This document shows positions 1 to 5,270 of a DNA stretch of 5,270 nt, piece by piece (position 1 is the stretch's first letter; each line of letters opens with the position of its first letter). The position numbers and the translations under genes are program-made. The notes under the pieces were generated by a model. That model worked only from the letters and a program-made list of their open reading frames with translations. It ran no database searches and was not told where the DNA came from. Source of the stretch: JBBSEX01 sp038239345 (GTDB lineage: Bacteria > Acidobacteriota > Terriglobia > Bryobacterales > Bryobacteraceae); NCBI GenBank assembly GCA_038239345.1, contig JBBSEX010000121.1, forward strand, positions 1 to 5,270, given 5' to 3'.

Positions 1-1686
1 GCGGGCGACCTCCAAAAAGCGGAAGACAGAGCGGCCAAAGGCGTTGAGGCGAGTCAAAAGGTTGGAGAGACCTACGAATTGCCGGAGCGGTTAGCCTTCC
101 TGGCAAGACTTCGTTCTGACCGCGGCAAATTCGATGAATCGGATCGGCTTTATGAACAGGCGGAAGACGTTGTCGACGGACTATTAGTGTCGGTGGCGAG
201 CCCTGGTACCCGGACATCACTGATTGGGGCGATGAGTCAGATCTACATCGATCACTTCGCGCTCGCGGTTGATCGCATCAACGATCCGATTAGAGCGCTG
301 GCGGTCCTTGAGAGGGCTCGCGGCCGAACAGCTGCGGACATCTTGCGAAACAAAGAGTCGATTCCGCGCAAAAGCACAGGTGTTCAATCCGCCCACGAGC
401 GTGAGATCGCTCGCCTTCAGATTCGTCTCATGCGGGCGTCCACGCCGGTTGATCGTCGGCGAATACTCGAAAAACTGTTTGACGAAGAACAAGGACTATC
501 GGGGACCAAGCTGCGTGATGTGCCGCGACTGATGAAACAGGGCAAACCTGTCGAACTGTCAGAACTGCAACGAAGCCTGCGGCCCGATGAGCTGGTCCTG
601 GAATACGCTCTGGGGGAACCCGGTTCCTACTGCTTGGTGATCGATAACAAGACGATCCGCATCATTCCTCTCACAAGTGGTAGTCGTATCGAGTCGCTCG
701 TCGATTCATACCTCGCTCAGGTTCGCGCGAAGAAGAAAGCGGCCGGAGTTGCGAATGAACTCCACTCGATTCTCCTGGGGCCACTTCACACTGATGTTTC
801 GAAGAACCGGCTAATTGTGGTCCCCGACGGGAAGCTTCACCTGTTGCCATTCGACGCTCTGATCAATGAGAAAGGCGACTATGTCCTCAAGAGTCATGTC
901 GTCACCTATGCGCCCTCTGCCACGGTGCTTCACCTCTTGAAAACTCAGCCCACGAATAGAGCTACGAATGTGCCTCTCTTGGCAGTAGGGGACGTGCCAT
1001 ATGGTGACAAAAGAAACCTCGTCGCAAGCAACAGTGGGCGCGGTAAGGCTACATCCTCCCCCACGAGGGGTCTTTACGATCTGACAGGCGAAAAGCTTCC
1101 TCCGTTGCCTGGTACCGCCGAAGAGGTGCAATCGATCGCTGCCATTGCGGGTGCTCACAGCATCGTCCTGGCGGGACCAGCGGCTACTGAGACCGGTTTC
1201 CGATCGCAGCCCCTAGAGAAGGTTCGAGTGCTGCATCTGGCTGTCCACGGAATTTCCAGTAGGGCGGCACCAGAACGTGCCGCTCTAGTACTGGGTCGCG
1301 GCGCCAACGACGAGGACGACGGGCTGCTGCAAGCGAGAGAAATCGCCGAAATGGATCTTGCGGCCGAACTTGTGACGCTATCAGCATGCGATACTGGCGC
1401 CGGGCGACTCGTAGGGCAGGAAGGTATCGTTAATCTGGTGAGATCTTTTCTCTACGCCGGCGCACGCAGTGTCGTCGCAAGTATCTGGGCCGCAGATGAT
1501 GCGTTCACGACCTCGCTCATGAAACGGTTCTATGCGAACTTAGCAAAGGGCATCGATAGAGGTGCTGCCTTGCAGAAGGCCAAGCTCGACCTTATCGAAC
1601 AATTTGGTGATGACGCTGTGCCGTTCTTCTGGGCAGGTTTCACTATGGTTGGGGACGGCTCGAAACACATCAACTTTTCGGAGTAG
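1..1686 (+). CDS. TPR-CHAT domain protein (caspase-like cysteine peptidase), 5' truncated
   Basis: Frame 1 is open from the first base to a TAG at 1684-1686, giving 561 visible residues; the true start lies upstream of the window. Numbering from the first visible codon, residues 1 to about 60 are amphipathic helices of TPR type (GDLQKAEDRA, GKFDESDRLYEQA). A helical segment follows with the ERARGRTAADIL motif (about 104-115) often seen just before CHAT domains. The CHAT domain covers about 195-555, with PDGKLHLLPFDAL (275-287), LPGTAEEV (369-376), the catalytic His in LAVHG (His416, codon 1246-1248), the catalytic Cys in SACDTG (Cys463, codon 1387-1389), the GQEGIVNLVRSFLYAGA stretch and a terminal PFFWAGF. 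The His-Cys dyad is intact, so it is predicted to be an active cytoplasmic protease whose TPR part senses or binds a partner. A TTG at 79 is an in-frame codon, not a convincing start. Family assignment is firm; substrate and trigger are unknown. Confidence 0.95.
   Translation, partial: AGDLQKAEDRAAKGVEASQKVGETYELPERLAFLARLRSDRGKFDESDRLYEQAEDVVDGLLVSVASPGTRTSLIGAMSQIYIDHFALAVDRINDPIRALAVLERARGRTAADILRNKESIPRKSTGVQSAHEREIARLQIRLMRASTPVDRRRILEKLFDEEQGLSGTKLRDVPRLMKQGKPVELSELQRSLRPDELVLEYALGEPGSYCLVIDNKTIRIIPLTSGSRIESLVDSYLAQVRAKKKAAGVANELHSILLGPLHTDVSKNRLIVVPDGKLHLLPFDALINEKGDYVLKSHVVTYAPSATVLHLLKTQPTNRATNVPLLAVGDVPYGDKRNLVASNSGRGKATSSPTRGLYDLTGEKLPPLPGTAEEVQSIAAIAGAHSIVLAGPAATETGFRSQPLEKVRVLHLAVHGISSRAAPERAALVLGRGANDEDDGLLQAREIAEMDLAAELVTLSACDTGAGRLVGQEGIVNLVRSFLYAGARSVVASIWAADDAFTTSLMKRFYANLAKGIDRGAALQKAKLDLIEQFGDDAVPFFWAGFTMVGDGSKHINFSE
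1680..1683 (+). promoter_or_regulatory. Ribosome binding site that decides the S41 gene start
   Basis: GGAG overlaps the last sense codons of the CHAT gene. It lies 8 bases before the ATG at 1692 but only 2 bases before an in-frame GTG at 1686, so the ATG is the better start. The site implies that the second gene is translated from the same message as the CHAT gene. Confidence 0.6.
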
Positions 1687-1691
1687 TGGGC

Positions 1692-2921
1692 ATGATCGTT
1701 GACGAAAGCCAAAAGCAGGAGATCCTCCAACAGGTTTCACGCCTCGTAGAGAAGAAGTACTTCAATCCTGAATTTAGCGCCGAGAAGTGGCGAGCTTTGA
1801 TCGACACTAGAACACCAGAGATTCTGAACTGTGGGAGCGCGGAAGAGTTCGAGCGCCGAATGCACGATCTAGTCATGCAGTTGGGCTCAAGCCACACCGC
1901 TTTCTATCACCGAAATTGGCGTCCCGTCCCACCGCGCCAGTCCATTTGCGCGACGCTTCAGCAATGCGAAACGACCGATGGCCTTCGTTGGATGTTTCAG
2001 GATGTTCAGGAGGGCGGGCCGGCTCACCAAGCGGGTGTTTGTAGAGGTGATCTCTTGGTAGGAATTGATGCGGAAGGGGTTCGACCGCCTGACCGGGTGC
2101 TGTTGCGACCTGGCCGCTCGACGTCGCTCCAAATTCGCAAGGCCGATGGAGCGGAGGCTTCTATCGCGGTTGAAATTCCTGCGCTCAAGTCAAAGCAACC
2201 GTTCAATACACCGCAAGCCGTGGTTAGTTCCAAGCTGGAGTCAAGTATCGGCTATCTGAAGATCAACATGTTTCCGGGCATCGTGGGGATTGACGTAGCT
2301 CGCGATATCGATCGGGCAGTAGCCTCCTTTCACGATTGCGACCGGCTGATCGTCGACCTGCGCGGCAACTCAGGTGGGGGTATAGGTGGGCTGAGGCTCA
2401 TGAGTTACTTGACACCTGGAAAACTTCCAATCGGCTACAGCCTGAGTCGGGCGCGGGCAAAGAATGGGTACAGAAAGGAAGATCTGACGCGGTTTGACCG
2501 GATACCGGCACGCAAGATCGGACTACTGTGGCTTATCCTCCGCTACGCCTTTGTCGATCATTCGATCGCTTTGTTCACAGAGGGTCTAGGATCTCAGAAG
2601 TTCCACGGCCGGATCGTCCTGCTCGTGAACGAGCATAGCGCGAGCGCTAGTGAAATGGTTGCTGCCTTCGCCGTGGAAAACCAGTTGGCGCGAATTGTCG
2701 GGACATCGACACCTGGTCGACTGGTAGGCAGCAAGCCCTTCAAACTCCGTTACGGATACTTCCTGATCCTCCCGGTCGGTGCATACGTGACTTGGCAGGG
2801 CAAGCGGTTGGAGGGGGAAGGAATTAAGCCCGAAGTCGAGGTGCCCCTTTCCTATGAGGCTGTCGCGACAGGGCGGGACAATCAGCTCGATACTGCAATT
2901 GAAACAGTCAAAGCAATGTAG
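1692..2921 (+). CDS. PDZ-S41 family peptidase homologue, cytoplasmic, Arg in place of catalytic Lys
   Basis: The product has 409 residues from ATG 1692, starting 5 bases after the CHAT stop. Domains in order: a helical N-terminal part (1 to about 85) ending in LGSSHTAFY; a PDZ-like domain (about 90-165) with GPAHQAGVCRGDLLVGIDAEGV; and an S41 core (about 175-395) with the DLRGNSGGG oxyanion-type loop, NEHSASASE holding the nucleophile Ser318 (codon 2643-2645) and Glu321, and GTSTPGR. S41 peptidases of the CtpA/Prc/D1P type use a Ser-Lys dyad 25 residues apart; here position 343 (codon 2718-2720) is Arg. There is no signal peptide or membrane anchor, whereas characterised Gram-negative C-terminal processing proteases are mostly exported. 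Either this is a subfamily with a changed mechanism or a non-catalytic binding protein. The tight spacing makes it a likely functional partner of the CHAT protease (inference). Confidence 0.9.
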   Translation: MIVDESQKQEILQQVSRLVEKKYFNPEFSAEKWRALIDTRTPEILNCGSAEEFERRMHDLVMQLGSSHTAFYHRNWRPVPPRQSICATLQQCETTDGLRWMFQDVQEGGPAHQAGVCRGDLLVGIDAEGVRPPDRVLLRPGRSTSLQIRKADGAEASIAVEIPALKSKQPFNTPQAVVSSKLESSIGYLKINMFPGIVGIDVARDIDRAVASFHDCDRLIVDLRGNSGGGIGGLRLMSYLTPGKLPIGYSLSRARAKNGYRKEDLTRFDRIPARKIGLLWLILRYAFVDHSIALFTEGLGSQKFHGRIVLLVNEHSASASEMVAAFAVENQLARIVGTSTPGRLVGSKPFKLRYGYFLILPVGAYVTWQGKRLEGEGIKPEVEVPLSYEAVATGRDNQLDTAIETVKAM

Positions 2922-2996
2922 GCGCCGCCACTACCTCGTAGCCTCAATAACTTATTTGCGGTACAAACTGCGCCTTGTTTAGGTCGCCCGCAGGCG
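2922..2996. other. Convergent intergenic gap
   Basis: This 75-base gap lies between the stop of the S41 gene and the stop of the minus-strand anti-sigma gene. The only visible hairpin is a 4-bp CGCC/GGCG stem with a CGCA loop (2985-2996), followed on the + strand by TTATTT. It is too short to call a terminator, although some transcription end must exist nearby. Confidence 0.5.
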
Positions 2997-3761
2997 TTAT
3001 TTCGCTAGAGCAAGTGGATAGTAGGTCCACCGAAAATTACCCTTGCGCACGCCAAGGAGATATCGCCCAGGTACAAAGCCGGTGAGATCGGTCCGAAGGT
3101 GCAGAGTGACCTTGCGATTCTGAAGAGTCGCCGAGCCGCTCATGGCTACTAGAGAATTGCCCTCAGCATGAAGAATCGCAACATCGTAGCTACCCTCTTC
3201 GCTCCCGATCGGCAAGTAAATCGATAGATCAAGCGGCTGCGCAGGAAGAGATGCCACCACAATGTCTCCGGAACTTGGGTCGTTCTCCCCTCTGACAGGA
3301 GAACGATTTCGAAGATCAACGGTTGCAACTTCTAATGGCCTTGGCGGAGTTGGCGTTGCTGCCGGGGCTTTTTGAACGATGAGTGGCTCGGATGGCCGGA
3401 CTGGCGACGCACCTCGGAACCCGTTGAACCAGACCGCCGCACCAATTGTGATCACCAGAGCCGCGCAGAGCGTCAGTAGCTTCAGATTCCTCGAGACCTT
3501 TTCTTTTCGCAAGAGGTCTTCATACTCGCCAAAGCACGTTGAACAACACGTTAGGTGTTCGAGAATTTTCTCGCCTTCACCGCCTTCGCATCGCTTCCGC
3601 ACCACCGAACGCAGGGTGGTCTGAGCCGGGCACCCGGCCCGTTCAGAATTCGGGAAGGCCGTGCGGAAGACTTTAGAAGCCGCCGCGAGGATTTCGTGTT
3701 CCTGCTGCCGTGGAAGTTTTCCGGCCTCTGAATCTCGTGAAATTGGAAGTCTTTGATTCAC
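2997..3761 (-). CDS. Zinc-finger (ZAS-type) transmembrane anti-sigma factor
   Basis: The product has 254 residues. The start is GTG at 3761-3759, overlapping the TGA stop of the sigma gene in a GTGA tetranucleotide, which indicates translational coupling; the next in-frame ATG is far inside the gene. The cytoplasmic N-terminal part holds an Hx3Cx2C motif (His69, Cys73, Cys76, within LEHLTCCSTCFGEYEDLLRK) plus Cys44 and Cys58, as in zinc-binding anti-sigma (ZAS/zf-HC2) proteins. One transmembrane helix spans about 93-112 (LLTLCAALVITIGAAVWF), preceded by basic residues. A Pro/Ala-rich linker (about 118-142) leads to a C-terminal beta-rich domain (about 175-254) containing SYDVAILHAEGNSLV and the end PGRYLLGVRKGNFRWTYYPL, predicted to be periplasmic. 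Its likely job is to hold the partner sigma factor at the membrane until a signal releases it. The signal and release mechanism are not visible. Confidence 0.87.
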   Translation of the reverse strand: MNQRLPISRDSEAGKLPRQQEHEILAAASKVFRTAFPNSERAGCPAQTTLRSVVRKRCEGGEGEKILEHLTCCSTCFGEYEDLLRKEKVSRNLKLLTLCAALVITIGAAVWFNGFRGASPVRPSEPLIVQKAPAATPTPPRPLEVATVDLRNRSPVRGENDPSSGDIVVASLPAQPLDLSIYLPIGSEEGSYDVAILHAEGNSLVAMSGSATLQNRKVTLHLRTDLTGFVPGRYLLGVRKGNFRWTYYPLALAK

Positions 3762-4336
3762 CGATCTGTCCGTCCCATGCTGTCAGCGCCTTTGCCCAAC
3801 ATGCGGCTTTTGGCCTTCTTGATTCCATTTCCAAACTGAACTTCAGCGTTATGGGCGCTGATATCGAGGGTTTTGCCAATTTCGGCCCACGAATCGCCGG
3901 ATATCCGACGCATCAGTATAAGCCTCGTTTTGGTGTCCAGCAAACCAAGTAGTTGTTTGAATTGGATCTCGTCTTCCAGCGCTGAGACCCAGCTATTATC
4001 CCGCTCGATCACCCGATCCGCGAACACTTCAACAGATTCAACGTACTGTATCCGGCCCTCCCGGATCATTTCGCGGTTGTACTTTCTGACGAAAGCCCAA
4101 AACAAATAAGATTCAAGATTACGAATATGATTCCGCCGAATTGCCCGCGAGACGCAATGACAAGCAGATTCGAGAATCTCTGCGGCTGGCGCAGGATCTT
4201 GCGCGTGATACCGAAGATGTTGGAGCACACGCGTCCAGATCCGGTGGGCGGCCTGAATCACCTCCCGGCTGACGAGTTTGCCGTTTTCATCAGTCCCGCT
4301 AATCCATAGCGGGGGGCTGACATTCACGTGCTCCAT
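3758..4336 (-). CDS. ECF-like sigma-70 family RNA polymerase sigma factor
   Basis: The product has 192 residues, starting at ATG 4336-4334 and ending in TGA that overlaps the anti-sigma start. Residues about 25-95 match a diverged region 2, with the most recognisable part being LESYLFWAFVRKYNREMIRE, like the segment that melts and reads the -10 element. Residues about 120-180 form region 4: LLGLLDTKTRLILMRRISGDSW, then the helix-turn-helix WAEIGKTLDISAHNAEVQF and a basic tail (KKAKSRM). There is no region 1 or 3, as usual for the ECF group. The Shine-Dalgarno is weak: GGTGG on the minus strand (+ coordinates 4341-4345) is 4 bases before the ATG, and a better GGGAGG (4351-4356) is 14 bases away, which is too far. 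The protein directs RNA polymerase to an unknown regulon and is probably held by the co-transcribed anti-sigma protein. Confidence 0.87.
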   Translation of the reverse strand: MEHVNVSPPLWISGTDENGKLVSREVIQAAHRIWTRVLQHLRYHAQDPAPAAEILESACHCVSRAIRRNHIRNLESYLFWAFVRKYNREMIREGRIQYVESVEVFADRVIERDNSWVSALEDEIQFKQLLGLLDTKTRLILMRRISGDSWAEIGKTLDISAHNAEVQFGNGIKKAKSRMLGKGADSMGRTDR

Positions 4337-4377
4337 GAGACCACCGATTGCCTCCCGCCCCAGGACTAGGCGCGAAA

Positions 4378-4393
4378 GGGGACTTCAAGCCCC
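4378..4393. repeat. Near-palindrome GGGG(A)CTTCAAGCCCC
   Basis: This is GGGG then CTT on the left and AAG then CCCC on the right around a central C, with one extra A on the left arm. The RNA loop would be too small for a good hairpin, so if functional it is more likely a DNA operator. It lies 42 bases upstream of the sigma start codon. The symmetry is seen directly; any role is a guess. Confidence 0.35.
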
Positions 4394-4425
4394 AACATAT
4401 CAAAAGAGACCGGGCGGATGGCAGA

Positions 4426-4445
4426 CCTCAAAAACTATTTGAGAT
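4426..4445. repeat. Inverted repeat CTCAAA-N5-TTTGAG
   Basis: CTCAAA (4427-4432) and TTTGAG (4438-4443) form a perfect 6-bp inverted repeat with a 5-base AT-rich spacer. The same words recur in inverted order at 4497-4503 and 4512-4518. It could be a protein-binding site in the divergent region or a small RNA hairpin if transcription starts upstream of it. Confidence 0.4.
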
Positions 4446-4494
4446 AGCGACGAAGCTTTCCGCAACCCATTCTTTACACATGAGTTCCGAACGC

Positions 4495-4541
4495 GTTTTG
4501 AGGTTTTGCCGCCTCAAAGCCTCTTTCATGCAGGAGGCGGC
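4495..4541 (+). promoter_or_regulatory. Structured leader with mutually exclusive hairpins sequestering the receptor Shine-Dalgarno
   Basis: Three alternative pairings can be drawn by eye. Hairpin 1 pairs 4495-4503 with 4512-4520 (core TTTGAGG/CCTCAAA, nine pairs including one G-U). Hairpin 2 pairs 4508-4515 (GCCGCCTC) with 4534-4541 (GAGGCGGC), eight perfect pairs that take up most of the Shine-Dalgarno. Hairpin 3 pairs 4519-4525 (GCCTCTT) with 4532-4538 (AGGAGGC), seven pairs with one G-U and a 6-base loop, covering the whole Shine-Dalgarno. Hairpin 2 excludes hairpins 1 and 3, while 1 and 3 can nearly coexist. The layout resembles a translational switch; the complementarity is direct, the function is inferred. 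Confidence 0.5.
4532..4537 (+). promoter_or_regulatory. Strong Shine-Dalgarno of the TonB receptor gene
   Basis: AGGAGG sits 10 bases before the ATG at 4548 and supports that start. It lies inside both alternative leader stems described above, so access to it is probably controlled. Confidence 0.7.
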
Positions 4542-4547
4542 GTTCTT

Positions 4548-5270
4548 ATGATTCGCTGGGCAAAGTGTCGGCATAATTTCCTCTTTCGGGTGGCAGTCCT
4601 TATCCCTGCTCTTGCAATCCTTACGTTCGGTCAAGTTCCCACGGGAAGTCTCGGAGGTACGGTCCTCGACGAGTCGGAGGCCGTGATTCCAGATGCAAAG
4701 GTTACCGTCACCAATCAAGAGACGGCTTTCCAACGATTGGTTACCTCCGGCAAGGACGGTATGTTCCTGGTGCCGGGCCTGCCGGCGGGTCCCTACGAAG
4801 TCAGAGCAGAAGCAAAGGGATTTCGCACGCTCATTCAGACCACCACGGTCCGGACAGGAAACAGCAGCCGAGTCGAACTGCTCCTTCCGATTGGGGTGCT
4901 TCAGCAGCTTGTCGAGGCGATCGACCGAATTCCACCCCTCGATTATGACAAGCATGGGATTGCCGGCGTCGTGTCACGATTCCAAATCGAGAACCTGCCG
5001 CTCAACGGCAGGGAGTTTCTACGACTCGCCATACTTGAACCCGGCGTGACAGCAGCGCCATCGGCGGGGTACTTCTCCCGCCAATTTGACGTCTCGTTTA
5101 TGAGCGCGCCCGCAGAGCGAACGCGGACTACGATGGACGGCGGTCCGATCTATGGCCCAGCGACTGGAGGAACTCCTCAGAATTTCTCGCAGGAAGTCGT
5201 CCGGGAATTCCAAATCTCCACTGTGAACTTTGATCTGAGCACCGGATTGACAGGATCGGGAGCGATCAAC
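4548..5270 (+). CDS. Oar-like TonB-dependent receptor with carboxypeptidase regulatory-like domain, 3' truncated
   Basis: The frame is open from ATG 4548 to the window end, with 241 residues visible of a family usually about 1000 residues or longer. Residues 1-28 look like a signal peptide: a basic start (MIRWAKCRHN), then a hydrophobic run FLFRVAVLIPALAILTFG, with cleavage likely near Gly28-Gln29. Residues about 32-113 form a carboxypeptidase-regulatory-like beta domain (GSLGGTVLDESEAVIPDAKVTV, GMFLVPGLPAGPYEVRAEAKGF). From about 135 comes the plug, with the typical LPLNGREFLRLAILEPGV (150-167), MDGGPIYGPATGG (196-208) and FSQEVVREFQIST (213-225). No clear TonB box was recognised between the two domains. 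The barrel lies outside the window. It should sit in the outer membrane and import a TonB-dependent substrate, probably large or carbohydrate-linked in this phylum; the ligand cannot be predicted. It is divergent from the sigma gene. Confidence 0.92.
   Translation, partial: MIRWAKCRHNFLFRVAVLIPALAILTFGQVPTGSLGGTVLDESEAVIPDAKVTVTNQETAFQRLVTSGKDGMFLVPGLPAGPYEVRAEAKGFRTLIQTTTVRTGNSSRVELLLPIGVLQQLVEAIDRIPPLDYDKHGIAGVVSRFQIENLPLNGREFLRLAILEPGVTAAPSAGYFSRQFDVSFMSAPAERTRTTMDGGPIYGPATGGTPQNFSQEVVREFQISTVNFDLSTGLTGSGAIN

Larger units (their letters stand above)
4337..4547. promoter_or_regulatory. Divergent intergenic control region
   Basis: These 211 bases separate the sigma gene (leftward) from the TonB receptor gene (rightward) and must hold both promoters. 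No convincing -35/-10 pair was found on either strand. The region contains a near-palindrome (4378-4393), an inverted repeat (4426-4445) and the structured receptor leader (4495-4541), listed separately. Confidence 0.6.

Noticed and set aside
1686..1691. GTG start for the S41 gene overlapping the CHAT stop
   Set aside because: The only Shine-Dalgarno (GGAG 1680-1683) is 2 bases from the GTG but 8 bases from the ATG at 1692, so the ATG is preferred.
2985..3002. Possible terminator: CGCC/GGCG hairpin followed by TTATTT
   Set aside because: The stem is only 4 bp and the T-run is interrupted; such motifs arise often by chance. The competing GCGCC at 2970-2974 is no better.
3379..3624. Plus-strand open frames within the sigma/anti-sigma region
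   Set aside because: They are antisense to two recognisable, overlapping genes and have no plausible ribosome binding sites or domains.
4455..4490. GGAACT on the minus strand as an ECF-type -35 element for the sigma gene
   Set aside because: The nearest CGTC-like -10 element is about 30 bases away, instead of the usual 15-17.
4348..4551. 67-codon open frame on the + strand leading into the receptor gene
   Set aside because: It begins at a TTG without a Shine-Dalgarno and crosses the divergent control region. The translation is unremarkable; only the last seven codons are discussed as a possible leader peptide.
4428..4955. 175-codon open frame on the minus strand
   Set aside because: It lies antisense to the signal peptide, regulatory-like domain and leader of the TonB receptor, which is clearly coding on the + strand. 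Its translation shows no domain.
4693..5049. 118-codon open frame on the + strand
   Set aside because: It is out of frame inside the TonB receptor gene, whose own frame is open and matches family motifs throughout.

Overview
The window looks like a chromosomal segment of an Acidobacteriota bacterium, possibly of the Solibacter/Bryobacter type. This is inferred from three things: an Oar-like TonB-dependent receptor with an N-terminal carboxypeptidase-regulatory-like domain (the type strongly expanded in that phylum), a zinc-finger anti-sigma protein with a C-terminal beta-rich domain, and a TPR-CHAT protein. No rRNA, tRNA, CRISPR array or insertion sequence was seen. Taxonomy rests on protein style only.

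Layout. Positions 1-2921 (+) hold two tightly packed genes. The first is the 3' part of a TPR-CHAT (caspase-like) protease, whose 5' end lies outside the window. Five bases after it comes a PDZ-S41 peptidase homologue without a signal peptide. A 75-base convergent gap (2922-2996) follows. On the minus strand an ECF-like sigma factor (4336 to 3758) is followed, with a 4-base GTGA overlap, by a single-pass membrane anti-sigma protein with an Hx3Cx2C zinc motif (3761 to 2997). A 211-base divergent intergenic region (4337-4547) separates the sigma gene from the 5' part of a TonB-dependent receptor (4548 to the window end, +).

How the parts may work together. The sigma/anti-sigma pair is a transmembrane switch controlling an unknown regulon; the adjacent TonB receptor and CHAT operon are candidate targets by position only. 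The CHAT protein and the S41 protein should both be cytoplasmic and translated from one mRNA, so a two-protease module is plausible. The S41 protein keeps its serine nucleophile but has arginine where the family normally has the general-base lysine.

The most unusual non-coding structure is the receptor leader. The Shine-Dalgarno AGGAGG can be paired by two different upstream CCTC segments, and one of these can itself be paired by a still earlier TTTGAGG segment. That is a three-part, mutually exclusive hairpin arrangement, and it sits among four copies of the word TTTGAG/CTCAAA.
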